From the NCBI GenBank assembly GCA_021397835.1, contig JAJFZO010000575.1, forward strand, positions 5,001 through 69,000: DNA of 64,000 nt, given 5' to 3'. This document shows positions 1 through 11,170 of this stretch, in pieces. The DNA comes from Moringa oleifera. Its lineage: Eukaryota; Streptophyta; Magnoliopsida; Brassicales; Moringaceae. Position numbers and translations under genes: made by a program. The stretch's first letter is position 1. Every line of letters starts with the position of its first letter. A model generated the notes under the pieces. It did not search any database. It had not been told where the DNA came from and saw only the letters and a list, made by a program, of their open reading frames with translations.

Positions 1-1370
1 CCCTCAACCCTAACCCCTAAACCCCAAACCCCACAAACCCCAAACACCTAAAACCCCAAACCCTCAACCCCCAACCCCAAACCCCTAACCCTCAACCCTA
101 AACCCAAAACCCTTAACCCTAAACCCTAAACCCTAAATCCTAAACCCTAAAACCCTAAACCTTAAACCCAAAACCCTAAACCCAAAACCCCAAAACCCCA
201 AACCCCAAACCCAAACCCCAAACCTCAAACCCTAAACCCAAAACCCGAAACCCGAAACCCAACCCCAAACCCCTAACCACTAACCCCTAAACCTTAACCC
301 CTAAACCCTAACCCCAAAAGCCCTAAACCCCTAAACCTTAAAACCCCAAACCCCAAACCCCAAACCCCAAACCCTATACCCAAACCCCAAACCCTAAACC
401 CTAACCCCTAACCCCTAACCCCTAACCCTCAACCCCAAACCCCAAAACCCCAAACCCCAGACGCCTTGACCTCGGGACCCCGGGCCCTGGGCCCCGGACC
501 CCGACCCTTCAACCTTAAACCCTTACCTCTAAACCAAAACCCTAAACCCCAGACCTCAAACCCTAAACTTTAACCCCCAAACCCTCACCCTAACCTCCAA
601 AGCCCCAAACCCTAAACCCCAACCCGGACCCCTAACCACTAAACCATAACCTTAAACCCTAAACCTTAGACCTTAGACCCTGAACCCTCAACCTTAGACC
701 CTGAACCCTAGACCTTAGACCCTAGACCCTAACCCCTAGACCCAAACCCTAAAACCCTAGACCCTAGACCCTGGACCCCAGACCCAACACCCCACACCCC
801 AAACCCCAAACCTCACACACCAAACCCCTAATCCTAATCTCCAAACCCAACCCTTAAAACCTTAAACCCCAAGCCCTAACCACTAAAACCCTAACCTTAA
901 ATCGTAATCTCTAAACCCTAACCCTAACCCCTAACTCTTAACCCTTAAACTCTAAAACCTAACCCTAACCCCTAACTCTTAACCCTTAAACTCTAAACCC
1001 TAAACCCTAAACTCTACACCTAAACCCTAAAACCCTAAACTCTAAACCCTAACCCCTAAACCCCAGCCCCAACCCCTAACTCCTAAACATTAACCTTAAA
1101 CCCTAGCCCCAACCCTGAACCTTAACCCTTAAACCTTAAATCTTAAACTCTAACCCTAAACCCTAACCCCTAAACATTAAACCTTAACCCCTGGACCCTG
1201 GACCCTGGACCTTAAACCTGAGACCCTAGACCTTAGTCCCTAACCCTATACCCCTAAACCCTAAAACTCTAAACCCTAAAACCCTAGCCCTTAAACCCTA
1301 AAACCTTAAACCTCAAACCCCTAAACCCTTAAAATCTTAAACCCTAAAACCCTAAGCACTAAAAACCTAA
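1..1370. repeat. Degenerate telomere-like (CCCTAAA)n subtelomeric array
   Basis: The stretch is built almost wholly from 6-8 base units around CCCTAAA, the C-rich strand of the plant telomere repeat. Clean runs are short (for example 117-140). Most units are variants such as CCCCAAA, CCCTAACC, CCTTAAA and, at about 660-790, CCCTAGA/CCTTAGA. The C-rich strand read 5'->3' from the left edge is the orientation expected for a left chromosome end. The strong decay says this is proximal telomere/subtelomere or an interstitial block, not the freshly maintained cap. Variants at this density could also be raised by long-read error. Confidence 0.93.
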
Positions 1371-1790
1371 ACTTCATCATTTATATTGTTATGTGCTTCA
1401 AGGTATGCAGGTGGCACATAAGGTAGGGTTAAATGTGGTACAGAAGGTAAGTTCTTATCATTAAGCTCTTCTTCGATAATGGGTTCACTTTGCTCTTCTT
1501 CGATAGGTTGAATGGACTCAATTTCTAGGATTGAATACTCACACCTAACATCATTGTCCATCGACTCATCCAACTCTATCTCATCAATATTGTGAGTTTT
1601 AGGAGGAGTTGTGGAATAATGGTTTTGTGCCTAAATTTTTACCTTGAACAATTTGATGGGACTGCACACTAGGGATTGCATCGCTAACCTCATTGCTCCC
1701 AAATCCACAATTACACGAGATACTATGTTATCATTATACAACATGAACTCAACATCGTCATCATTCACTAACTTAATTTCACGACAGTTT
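1367..1790 (-). pseudogene. Acidic coding remnant, possible MULE transposase N-terminus
   Basis: On the minus strand, 1573 to 1367 encodes 68 acidic residues. Reading upstream to about 1790 gives a coding-like stretch with a NDDDVEFMLYN-like segment, then an out-of-frame join. A run of Asp before VEFM resembles the N-terminal domain of plant MuDR/MULE transposases, but this is a resemblance from memory over a very short stretch. No transposase catalytic domain, zinc knuckle or terminal inverted repeats were seen. The ORF ends exactly where the telomere-like array begins, so the array may have been joined onto a broken element. Confidence 0.25.
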
Positions 1791-1799
1791 ACTCGGATC

Positions 1800-3955
1800 C
1801 CACTATAGTGTGTAGTATAATATCATAATTAAAAAAAATCAATATCAATGCAAAATTTAACTAAACCTAGTTATTGTGCATGTGTCAAACCTTTTCGAAC
1901 AATAAAACCTCGATTTTTAATAATTCTACTAGTATACTCAGAACTTTCTTTTGACTTAGACCACTCACCATTTCAAGTTACAATTATACACATTTTGTCA
2001 TGACCATGAAAACATTTCAAAAACAGTAGTGATAGTTTTAGAAAAAAGAACAAAACTGAAATTCAGTAAATAAATAACGATTTAGATAAATAAGTAATGA
2101 TATTATCTCACGTATTGATTTCATTAAAGAAATATTAATTTATGAATGAAGTCATAATGGTTCACAAGAATATATGAATTTGGTGGCTAAGTTAAGATTT
2201 AATTAAACATAGCACAGTTCTTTATCCATGTTATGATATGTATGATACATCACGATTATTCTTTTAAAACACATAAAATCTTCGCAAGATTAAGATCTAT
2301 TATCTTGCAAATACATACCTGTTAGTTTTTTAACCCATTTGAACACTTTTTATTTTTGAGAAATAATGTGTTGCCAAAAATACGAGTTTCGTTGTGTAAA
2401 TCTTAGATATAACGTGAAGAGAATTAGTCAAAATCAATTGATGATTGCTTTTGATTCCTTTTTTAGCCTTTGTTTAGGTAAATCTTAGATACAAATATGA
2501 AGAAAAAATTTGGAGAAAGAGCTTAAAGACAAAGAGAGAGAGAGCTTAATGAGAGAGAGAAAGTTAGAAAGAGAATATTAATACTATGCACATCAATTTT
2601 CTCATTTTTTGAATTTATTTATTTTTTAAAGGTATTAATGTCTTTAATATGGGTGTTTTTGTCTTCACAATATAATTAAGTGCTAAAAAAATAAAAGTTA
2701 GTAAAGATAGTTTATTTTACAAAAAATGACATGGGATATCAATTTTAGTTATTTCCTAAAAAAAACAAAATAAATGAAATAATAACCAGGAACCTAAAAA
2801 GATAATAATAAAATCTATCAAAATAAAAATCTAATATATTAAAATTTAATTTACTTCACCAAAAAAATAAAAAATTCAAAAAGTGAAAGATAATAATAAG
2901 ATAGTAGTTAAAAAATATTTATTTAATGAAATCTAATACACTTTCATCAACAAAAAAAGAAAATAAAGTAGGATAAATGAAATAATAAACCTCATGGACT
3001 GAAAAATCTTTTTACTAAAAATTGATCTTTCTAATAAATTAAGTAATTATACAGAAGGTCCCATTGGCATTAACATTTTATTAATAAAATTATTTTTTTA
3101 TAAAAAATAAAGATGACAACATGTAATAACAAGAGCAATGAGCACAAAAATATATATATTTATTAAAAGTTAATTTATTTTTTAAAAATAAATTAATTAA
3201 AAAGTTAAAATAAATAGTAAAGTTCATGAAGATATATTCTTATTTGTTATTAAAAAAAACAAGCGAAGGATAATAATAAAGCCAATTATCAAAAACACTT
3301 ATTTAATAAAAGTTAAATTTTATTATTAAAAAAATAAAAAATACAATAATAAGATACATGCACTTATAAAAATCCTGTTAATAAAAACTCATCATATTTT
3401 ATATTTTTTAAAAAATCAATGCAAACAAAAGGGTAATACAAAAACACCAAGCTTTAAAATTTTTGTGTTATAAAAATTAATCCTTTTATATATAAAGCAA
3501 AAAATTTAAGAAGACAATAAAGAATAATAAGTTCCATTGGAATTAAATTTCACAGACTTATTAGTTCTTTTTATTTGTTTAATTTTTTGAATAAAAATAA
3601 ATTAAATTTCAATAAATTGGTAACTTTTATGCCAACGGACCTTATTATTATGATTACTTTATTTTGATTTTTTAACAAAAAGAAGTATTAGTTTCATTGA
3701 TTAAATGATTTTTTGGGAGATTGATCTTATTATTAAATTTTATTTTTTAATTTTTAAAAATAAAATAACTTTCACTAAATTCATATTAATTTTCTTATAG
3801 TTTTATATATTCTTGATTAATTTTAATTTTTAATTAATTTTTAATTAATTTTTAATTTTAATTTTAAAATATAATTTTAAATATTTTATTAATATATAAA
3901 TAAGCATCAATTTATAATTTTATCAAATAATTTAACACACATATATAATTTTGAT
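1800..3955. other. AT-rich intergenic spacer, nothing recognised
   Basis: Very AT-rich sequence with many short poly-A/T runs and a short GA-rich patch near 2538-2572. No open frame of interest, RNA gene or terminal repeats were seen on either strand. Confidence 0.6.
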
Positions 3956-4102
3956 TAGGCCCAGTGCGGGTGTCCAGCAAAGCAAACCACAGCTGTCCGA
4001 TACCAGAAGCCCAATGGCAAGCCTATTTTGAACCCCGCTCATAATTCAAATTCAAATTCAAATTCAAAGACAAACTTCTGAATTGATCGTTAAACCCCTT
4101 GC

Positions 4103-4109
4103 TATATAA
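4103..4109 (+). promoter_or_regulatory. TATA box of the TOP2 gene
   Basis: TATATAA lies 221 bases before the topoisomerase II start codon, just after a (AATTC)-rich stretch at 4045-4070. Transcription would be expected to begin near 4130-4140, giving a leader of about 190-200 bases that fits the pyrimidine-rich sequence seen there. Confidence 0.6.
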
Positions 4110-4146
4110 CCATTTCTATCTTTCAATTTCTTTCCTTTGTATCTAG

Positions 4147-4233
4147 ATGACACCGTCTCTGTGTCTATATTCTCTCTATCACCTTGTCTACAAATCCATC
4201 AAGAAACAATCGTTTCTCTTCTTATTCGGCTAA
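4147..4233 (+). promoter_or_regulatory. Upstream ORF in the TOP2 leader (28 codons)
   Basis: An ATG at 4147 opens a 28-codon frame that closes at TAA 4231-4233, wholly inside the predicted leader and 96 bases before the TOP2 ATG. If transcription starts near 4135, ribosomes would meet this ATG first. Its peptide has no recognised conserved motif. A regulatory role is inference. Confidence 0.45.
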
Positions 4234-4281
4234 ACCTCAGGATTGTGTCACTTCCCTGTTTAGAAACTCCCCAAATCAGAG

Positions 4282-4290
4282 AAACCCTAA
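4282..4290 (+). promoter_or_regulatory. Telo-box in the TOP2 5' UTR
   Basis: AAACCCTAA lies 40 bases before the start codon. This telo-box motif is known in plants from promoters and leaders of genes for dividing cells and translation, where it acts with other elements. Its presence fits a proliferation-linked topoisomerase II gene. In this window it could also be a stray telomere-like copy. Confidence 0.5.
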
Positions 4291-4329
4291 CTCTTTATCT
4301 AGATCGAAAGAGAAATCACCATTTCTCTG

Positions 4330-7300
4330 ATGGCAATGGACAAGAAACTACCGTTGCAGAGCAGCAACAACATTAACGTGGGGCTTGCTCCACGGGCCTC
4401 ACAGAAGACGATCGAGGAGACCTACCAGAAGAAGTCCCAGCTGGAACACATTCTGCTCCGGCCTGATACATACATCGGCTCCATCGAGAAGCACACGCAG
4501 GCCCTTTGGGTGTACGAGATAGATGAGATGGTTCACCGCCCGGTCACATATGTGCCCGGCCTCTACAAGATCTTCGACGAGATCCTCGTCAACGCAGCGG
4601 ATAACAAGCAGAGGGACCCCTCAATGGACTCCTTAAAGGTAGTCATCGATGCTGAGCAGAATGTGATTAGTGTGTTCAACAACGGAGCCGGGGTTCCCGT
4701 GGAGATTCACCAGGAAGAGGGCGTGTACGTGCCTGAGATGATTTTTGGGCACTTGCTGACCAGTAGTAACTACGATGACTCAGTCAAGAAGACGACCGGG
4801 GGTAGAAATGGGTATGGCGCTAAGCTGACGAATATCTTTTCCACAGAGTTTGTGATTGAGACTGCTGATGGGAAGAGACAGAGAAAGTATAAGCAGGTAT
4901 TGAGTGTTATTTCTTTTATTTCTCAGAAGGGACACCGGAATTTTAGGGGTCTACTGGTTGGTTTTTAGATGTGGAGCAGGGATTTTTGGGTTTGGGTTTC
5001 TTTGACTCTTGGTGATGTGGATTTTGAGTATTGTTGCTTTACGTTGATGGATTCTCGTGGGTCTTGGTTTATCTTGATTGGATTTTCTTTTTCCACTGAG
5101 ATTCAATGATAGATAGATCCCCTGATCTATGTGTTGATTTCCATTGGCATTTTATTTTAATTCCTTGCCTTAAATATTCGGTAATAAAATGTCCGGATTC
5201 TTGAGGTACCCGGATTAGGAGATATCAGGATTTGGCGTATTTAAGGTTTGTAAGGTTTCTGTTAAATGGGGAATAAGGGTTTCTTGATTCATGAACATGC
5301 CTGGAGATGTAGGGTTATGTTGTTAATTTATGATGTGGTGTTTGGCTGTTGGGTTTTCCACTCCTTGCTTGGTTTTTGAGATTTTTGTTTTGCTAAATAT
5401 TGATGATTTACTTTGATTTTTTGCCCTTATCTTTGGCATTTGTTTAGTTGTTTTTGGGGTTAAGGTTTTGTTGACAAAGAATGTATCATAAAAAGTAGGG
5501 TTTCTTTCCCTTGGTAATGTCTGCATTTTATGTAGGGTGACTTGCTTATATGAATAAATTAATATTCGTACATATGGAAGTGGTTTGTAATCGTGTGTCT
5601 ACATCATGCTGATGCATAAATTGGTTCTGCTGATTTGAAGGTCTTCTCAAACAACATGGGGAAGAAATCTGACCCCACGATATCTAAGTGCAAGGAGGGT
5701 GAGAACTGGACCAAAGTCTCATTTAGGCCTGACTTAACAAAATTTAACATGACCCGTTTGGAGGATGATGTGGTTGCTCTAATGAGAAAGCGGGTGCTTG
5801 ACATGGCTGGATGCCTGGGAAGGACTGTGAAGGTTGAGCTAAATGGAAAACGAGTCCCTGTAAAATCATTTCTTGATTATGTTGATCTATACCTACGCTC
5901 TGTTTCTAAATCAAGGCCAGATCCTCTCCCAAGGTTCTTATGAACTGTTAACTAACAATTAGCACTTACCTTATTTCTAAAGGTAATTTACTTACTGAAC
6001 TTTTCTTTTCAATCAGGATTGCGGACAAAGTCAATGACAGGTGGGAGGTTTGTGTGAGCCTGAGTGAAGGGCAGTTTCAACAGGTATCTCATCCACTATT
6101 TGAACCATAGCACTTTAAGCATGTGCAGTTGTGAAGCTCTTGCATTGATAGTTTTGTTCGTTTTCAGGTCAGCTTTGTCAATGGAATAGCCACAATCAAG
6201 GGCGGAACCCATGTTGACTACGTTACCAATCAGATATCTAACTATGTGATGAATGTTGTAAACAAGAAAAACAAGAATGCCAATGTCAAAGCTCATAATG
6301 CGAAAAACTATTTATGGGTCTTTGTCAACTCTCTTATCGACAACCCCGCCTTTGATTCCCAGACGAAGGAAACTTTGACTCTTCGTCAGAGCAGTTTTGG
6401 GTCTAGATGTGAACTTCCAGAGGACTTTCTGAAAAAAGGTAAAATATTACTTTCTTTGGTTACTGTGCGAATCAGGAAGCTGGAATTCATCAGTTCCTGA
6501 GTTTCGTTCTTGTATACTAATTTTGTTACAGTGGCAAAGTCCGGAATAGTGGACAATTTACTTTCATGGGCAAATTTCAAACAGAGCAAAGAGCTTAAGA
6601 AAACAGATGGGGCTAAGACAGAAAGGGTTCAAGTTGAGAAACTAGAGGATGCAAATGAAGCTGGGGGAAAGAACTCACACAAATGCACCTTGATTTTGAC
6701 AGAAGGAGATTCAGCTAAGGCTCTAGCAGTAAGTTGCCGTAATTCTTGTGGTGCTCGTTTCAGAATCGTTTCAACCTTTTATTTTCATTTTCAAGGTTCT
6801 CACAGGCTAGAGTGTGTCTACAGATGGCTGGGTTGTCTGTTGTGGGTCGAGACTACTATGGTGTGTTCCCCTTGAGAGGTAAATTGCTCAATGTGAGGGA
6901 AGCCAGCACCAATCAGGTCACTAACAATAAGGAAATAGAGAGTATTAAGAAGATTCTTGGATTAAAGCAAAATATGAACTACGATGGTGTCAATGCTTTG
7001 AGATATGGTCATTTGATGATAATGACCGATCAGGTTCGTGACTCATGCTTTCTTCTTTCAATCTTGATGTGCCACGTTAGTTTTCTTCTTCATTATTTTC
7101 TATTAATGCTAAGAGGAAAACCACTTGCTTCTGCATTTGTATTAAATGAAAAAAAAAACTTATATGTTTGTACAGGATCATGACGGTTCTCACATTAAGG
7201 GGCTATTAATCAATTTCATCCACTCATTCTGGCCGTCTTTGCTGAAAGTTCCGTCTTTCTTAGTTGAGTTTATAACTCCTATCGTGAAGGTTGGTACATT

Positions 7301-10300
7301 AGTTTATCTAGTTGGTTCACTAGTTTATCTAGTTGGTCATCAGGAGTAAATTTCCTATTAGAAAACCTTCTCACTCCTAGTGCTCATTCTTTGTACAGGC
7401 AACTCACAGAAGTGGAAAAGTGTTATCCTTCTACTCGATGCCTGAGTATGAATCATGGAAGGAAAGCTTGAGAGGGAATGCTAACGGGTGGTCTATCAAG
7501 TACTATAAGGTTTACTTCGTCGTTTATAACTTTTATGAAACAATTTAAAAATATACTGTCTTTTGTGTGATTTGTACCATATTTAATCTTCTCCCTTGCA
7601 GGGGCTGGGGACAAGCACATCAAAGGAAGGGAAGGAATACTTTGGAAATCTTGGTTTGCACAAGAAGGATTTTGTTTGGGAAGATGACCAAGATGGTGAG
7701 GCAATTGAGCTTGCATTTAGTAAGAAGAAAATAGAAGCAAGGAAGAATTGGCTCCTGAAGTTTGAGGTTGGAAGCTGAAACTGTGTACAAACCTTTTTTC
7801 TCAGAAAAGTAATTACTTTATGAAATCATTAGGTGGAATCTCATAAACCTTATCTATTTTTGCAGCCAGGCACTCACCTTAATCAGAAGGAAAAATACAT
7901 AAAATACAGTGACTTTGTGAACAAGGAGCTAATACTGTTTTCTGTAGCGGATCTTCAAAGATCAATTCCTTCAATGGTTGATGGCCTCAAACCAGGTCAA
8001 AGGAAGATCCTCTTCTGCTCCTTCAAGAGGAATTTTGTCAAGGAAGCGAAAGTTGCCCAGTTCTCTGGTTACGTGTCTGAGCATTCTGCTTACCATCATG
8101 GTGAGCAGAGTCTTGCCAATACCATCATAGGCATGGCACAAGATTATGTTGGTAGCAACAACATAAATCTTCTTCAGCCACTTGGCCAATTCGGAACTCG
8201 CACTTCGGTTAGACTAATCATGTCTCAGTTGTTAAATCAGTAAACCTTACTGAGTTTTATTCTTACTTCACTTTATGATGCAAACAGGGAGGCAAAGATG
8301 CTGCCAGTGCAAGATACATATTCACTAAGCTTTCTCCAATTACACGGCTTCTGTTCCCAAAGGATGATGATGGCCTTCTTAGTTACTTGAATGAAGATGG
8401 GCAATTCATTGAGCCAACTTGGTAATTTTCTATTTTAATGAAGTTGATAAATAGACAATGTCATTCATTCAGTAGTAGCCGATAAGCCATGCTTGTACAT
8501 TCTATTATTGCAGGTATATGCCTGTTATCCCAACCGTTCTTGTTAACGGTAGTGAAGGAATTGGGACCGGATGGAGTTCTTACATCCCAAATTATAACCC
8601 AAGAGAAATTCTTGCAAATGTGAAGCGGTTGTTGAATGGTGAAAATATGGTGCCCATGCATCCTTGGTACAGGGGTTTCAGAGGAACAATAGAAAAAACT
8701 GCAACTAAAGAGGGAGGCGTTAGCTACACTGTTACTGGAATCATAGAAGAGGTTGATGAGACAACACTTCGTATTACAGAGCTACCAATACGTAGGTGGA
8801 CTGATGATTATAGGGAATTTTTGCGTTCTCTTAAAACAGACAATGGCCCTTTTATACAGGTAAAATCTGACATCAACTAGTTGTGTTAGGGTTCTGGATT
8901 TTTTCTCATGGATGACCCTGCTTGTTGCAGAATATTAAGGAATACAGTGATGACACAACAGTAGATTTTGAACTTATCATGTCTGTGGAGAACATGATGG
9001 CAGCCAAGCAAGAGGGTTTGCTGAAAAAGTTTAGACTTACCACTACAATTAGCACAAGTAACATGCACCTATTTGATGCCAATGGCCTGATTAAGAAATA
9101 TGACACTCCAGAACAGAGTATGGATTATATATCACGGAAGTGTTATAGAATATTATTTATCAATTTAAAGTCTTGCAACCCTTATGCTTCACATCTCTCC
9201 ATTTGTGCAGTTCTTGAGGAGTTCTTCCATCTCAGGCTTGAATATTATGAAAAGAGAAAGGTACGCTTATTCAGATCATAGTAAAATGATCAGCGATTCT
9301 CAAATATTTCAGCCATTCTACTCCAATTAACCGGAATACATACATTTATTTTTATTTTTATTTTTTTTGCTGCATCCAGAAAATTCTGCTAGACAATCTT
9401 GAAATGGAGTTGTTGAAATTGGAAAACAAAGTTAGGTTTATCCTTGCTGTTATTAGTGGAGATATTGTTGTAAGCAACAGGAAGAAAGCTGATTTGTTCC
9501 TTGAGTTGCAACAAAAGGGTTTCACTCCTTATCCAAAGAAATCCAAGTCTGTTGAAGCTGTGGTTGCTGGGGCAACTGGTGATGCTGAAGAGCCTGAAGA
9601 GAATGCGGAGGCTGTCAACTCCAATGTCATTGCAGGAACTGATTTTGACTATTTACTTTCAATGGCAATTGGAACCTTAACTCTTGAGAAGGTTCAGGAG
9701 TTGTGTGCTGACAGGGATAAACTGAGTGAGGAAGTGAATGATTTGCGTAAGGCAACTCCAGAGTCCTTGTGGGTTAAAGATCTGGATGCTCTTGAGATGG
9801 AACTTGATGTATGAAAATAGACTATTATTCTTCTTACTATGCTGTGTCTTACTTCACTTCTTGTATATCATCTGATTTACTTCTGTGCTTGTTTCAGAAT
9901 CTCGATAAAAATGATGCTCAGGCAGAGGAAGTGAGAAAGGAATTGCAGAACAAAGTAAAGAGTGAAGCTGGTAAGGGAATCCGTAGACAAGCACCAAAAA
10001 AGCCACGGAAAGACAATAAGAAAGTTAATGATAAGGAAGCAGTGGAATGTATGGAAACAGGTGAGCAGAGAATCATTTTTCTCATGTAATGCATTTTTCG
10101 TTTCCCATTTATTGATCTGTTTCCCCTTCCTTTGTCAGAGACTGTGCCTGAGGTTGCTGTAAAACCAAGAGGCAGAGCAGGTCCAAAGAAGGCTCCTGCT
10201 GCCAAGGTGTGTGTTATTGCTACCTTCCATTATTGAACTCTGGAACTGCATAGAACTTATGATATACTTCTTTTTTTCAAAACCAGGAGGAGGAAGAGAT

Positions 10301-11014
10301 GCTTGATTTAGCACAGCGACTTGCTAGATATAATTTCAGCTCCTCTTCGGATAATTCAGCTGGTAAGCTCTTTCTGCTGATAACTGCTACTGAGTCAGCA
10401 AAATGTTGGTAAAGAAAAGAGAAGTGGAACAATGTTTGTCCTTCGAGATCTTTTATATCTTCAATAACAAACAACTCTATGGGAACCTTTATTGCTTCGT
10501 TTCATTTTATTCTACAGCTATGGGATCTGAGATGTTGCAACAACCAGAAGCTGATGATGAGGTAGTAGAGGTAGCTGCCCCTGCAGCAGGAAAAAGAGGA
10601 AGAAAAGCAGCTGCAAATAATACCAAGGCATCTAAGCCCCCTGCACCAGCAAGGAGGAGAGGACCACTCAGCAAGCAGTCTCAGGCATTGGGACAAAAAC
10701 TTATAACAGAAATATTGAAACCTGGAGAAAGCTCGGGGATTTCACCAGAGAAGAAAATGAGGAAGATGAGATCATCTCCATTCAACAAGAAAAGTGGATC
10801 TGTTTTGAGCAGGGTTAGCAAGGAACAAGAGGCAAGTGAAAGCGACCAAATATCAGATTCTGCTTCTACTGAACTTTCTGATGAGGTTACTGAAGTTGTT
10901 CCAAGAGAACCAAGACCACAAAGAGCGAACCGCAGGCAGGCAATGTATGTGCTGAGTGATTCTGAGAGTGAGAAGGCTACTGATGATTCTGATTTTGATG
11001 TTAGTGAAGATTAA
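4330..11014 (+). CDS. TOP2: DNA topoisomerase II (type IIA), complete, 19 exons
   Basis: ATP-dependent nuclear enzyme that passes one DNA duplex through a transient double-strand break, for decatenation and chromosome segregation. Predicted exons: 4330-4896, 5641-5933, 6017-6083, 6168-6438, 6532-6728, 6824-7033, 7176-7289, 7399-7509, 7602-7766, 7866-8207, 8288-8421, 8514-8859, 8931-9117, 9211-9260, 9380-9808, 9898-10060, 10139-10206, 10287-10362, 10518-11014. All introns are GT-AG and in phase, giving 4287 nt and 1428 aa, close to the roughly 1470 aa of the Arabidopsis enzyme. The GHKL ATPase has NAADN (88-92) and GRNGYGAK (158-165). TOPRIM has EGDSA (Glu457) and DQDHDGSH (Asp536, Asp538). 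The cleavage domain has GGKDAASARY with catalytic Tyr789 after Arg788. The C-tail is Lys/Ser/Asp-rich, nuclear-localisation-like, and ends acidic. All catalytic residues are present, so the gene looks functional. Exon boundaries were placed by eye. Confidence 0.97.
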
Positions 11015-11170
11015 AATCATTTTTAGCATTTAACCTGGCGAGAATATTAGCTGAAACTGGAATTTGGATGGGAAATTGAAGCTCATTTCCCCTTATCAAT
11101 CATGTTTTATAATTGATACATGTAATTGAAATCTAACCTTTCACAGTATTTTAGCTATCTTCTTAAATCA
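11015..11170 (+). other. Probable TOP2 3' UTR
   Basis: The 150 or so bases after the stop codon are less AT-extreme than the spacer that follows and contain TTGATACATGTAATTGAAA-like polyadenylation-type sequence. The exact cleavage site cannot be read. Confidence 0.4.

Noticed and set aside
4137..4376. 79-codon plus-strand frame overlapping the TOP2 start
   Set aside because: It begins at TTG, not ATG, and runs out of frame into TOP2 exon 1. The real upstream ORF is the ATG frame at 4147-4233.
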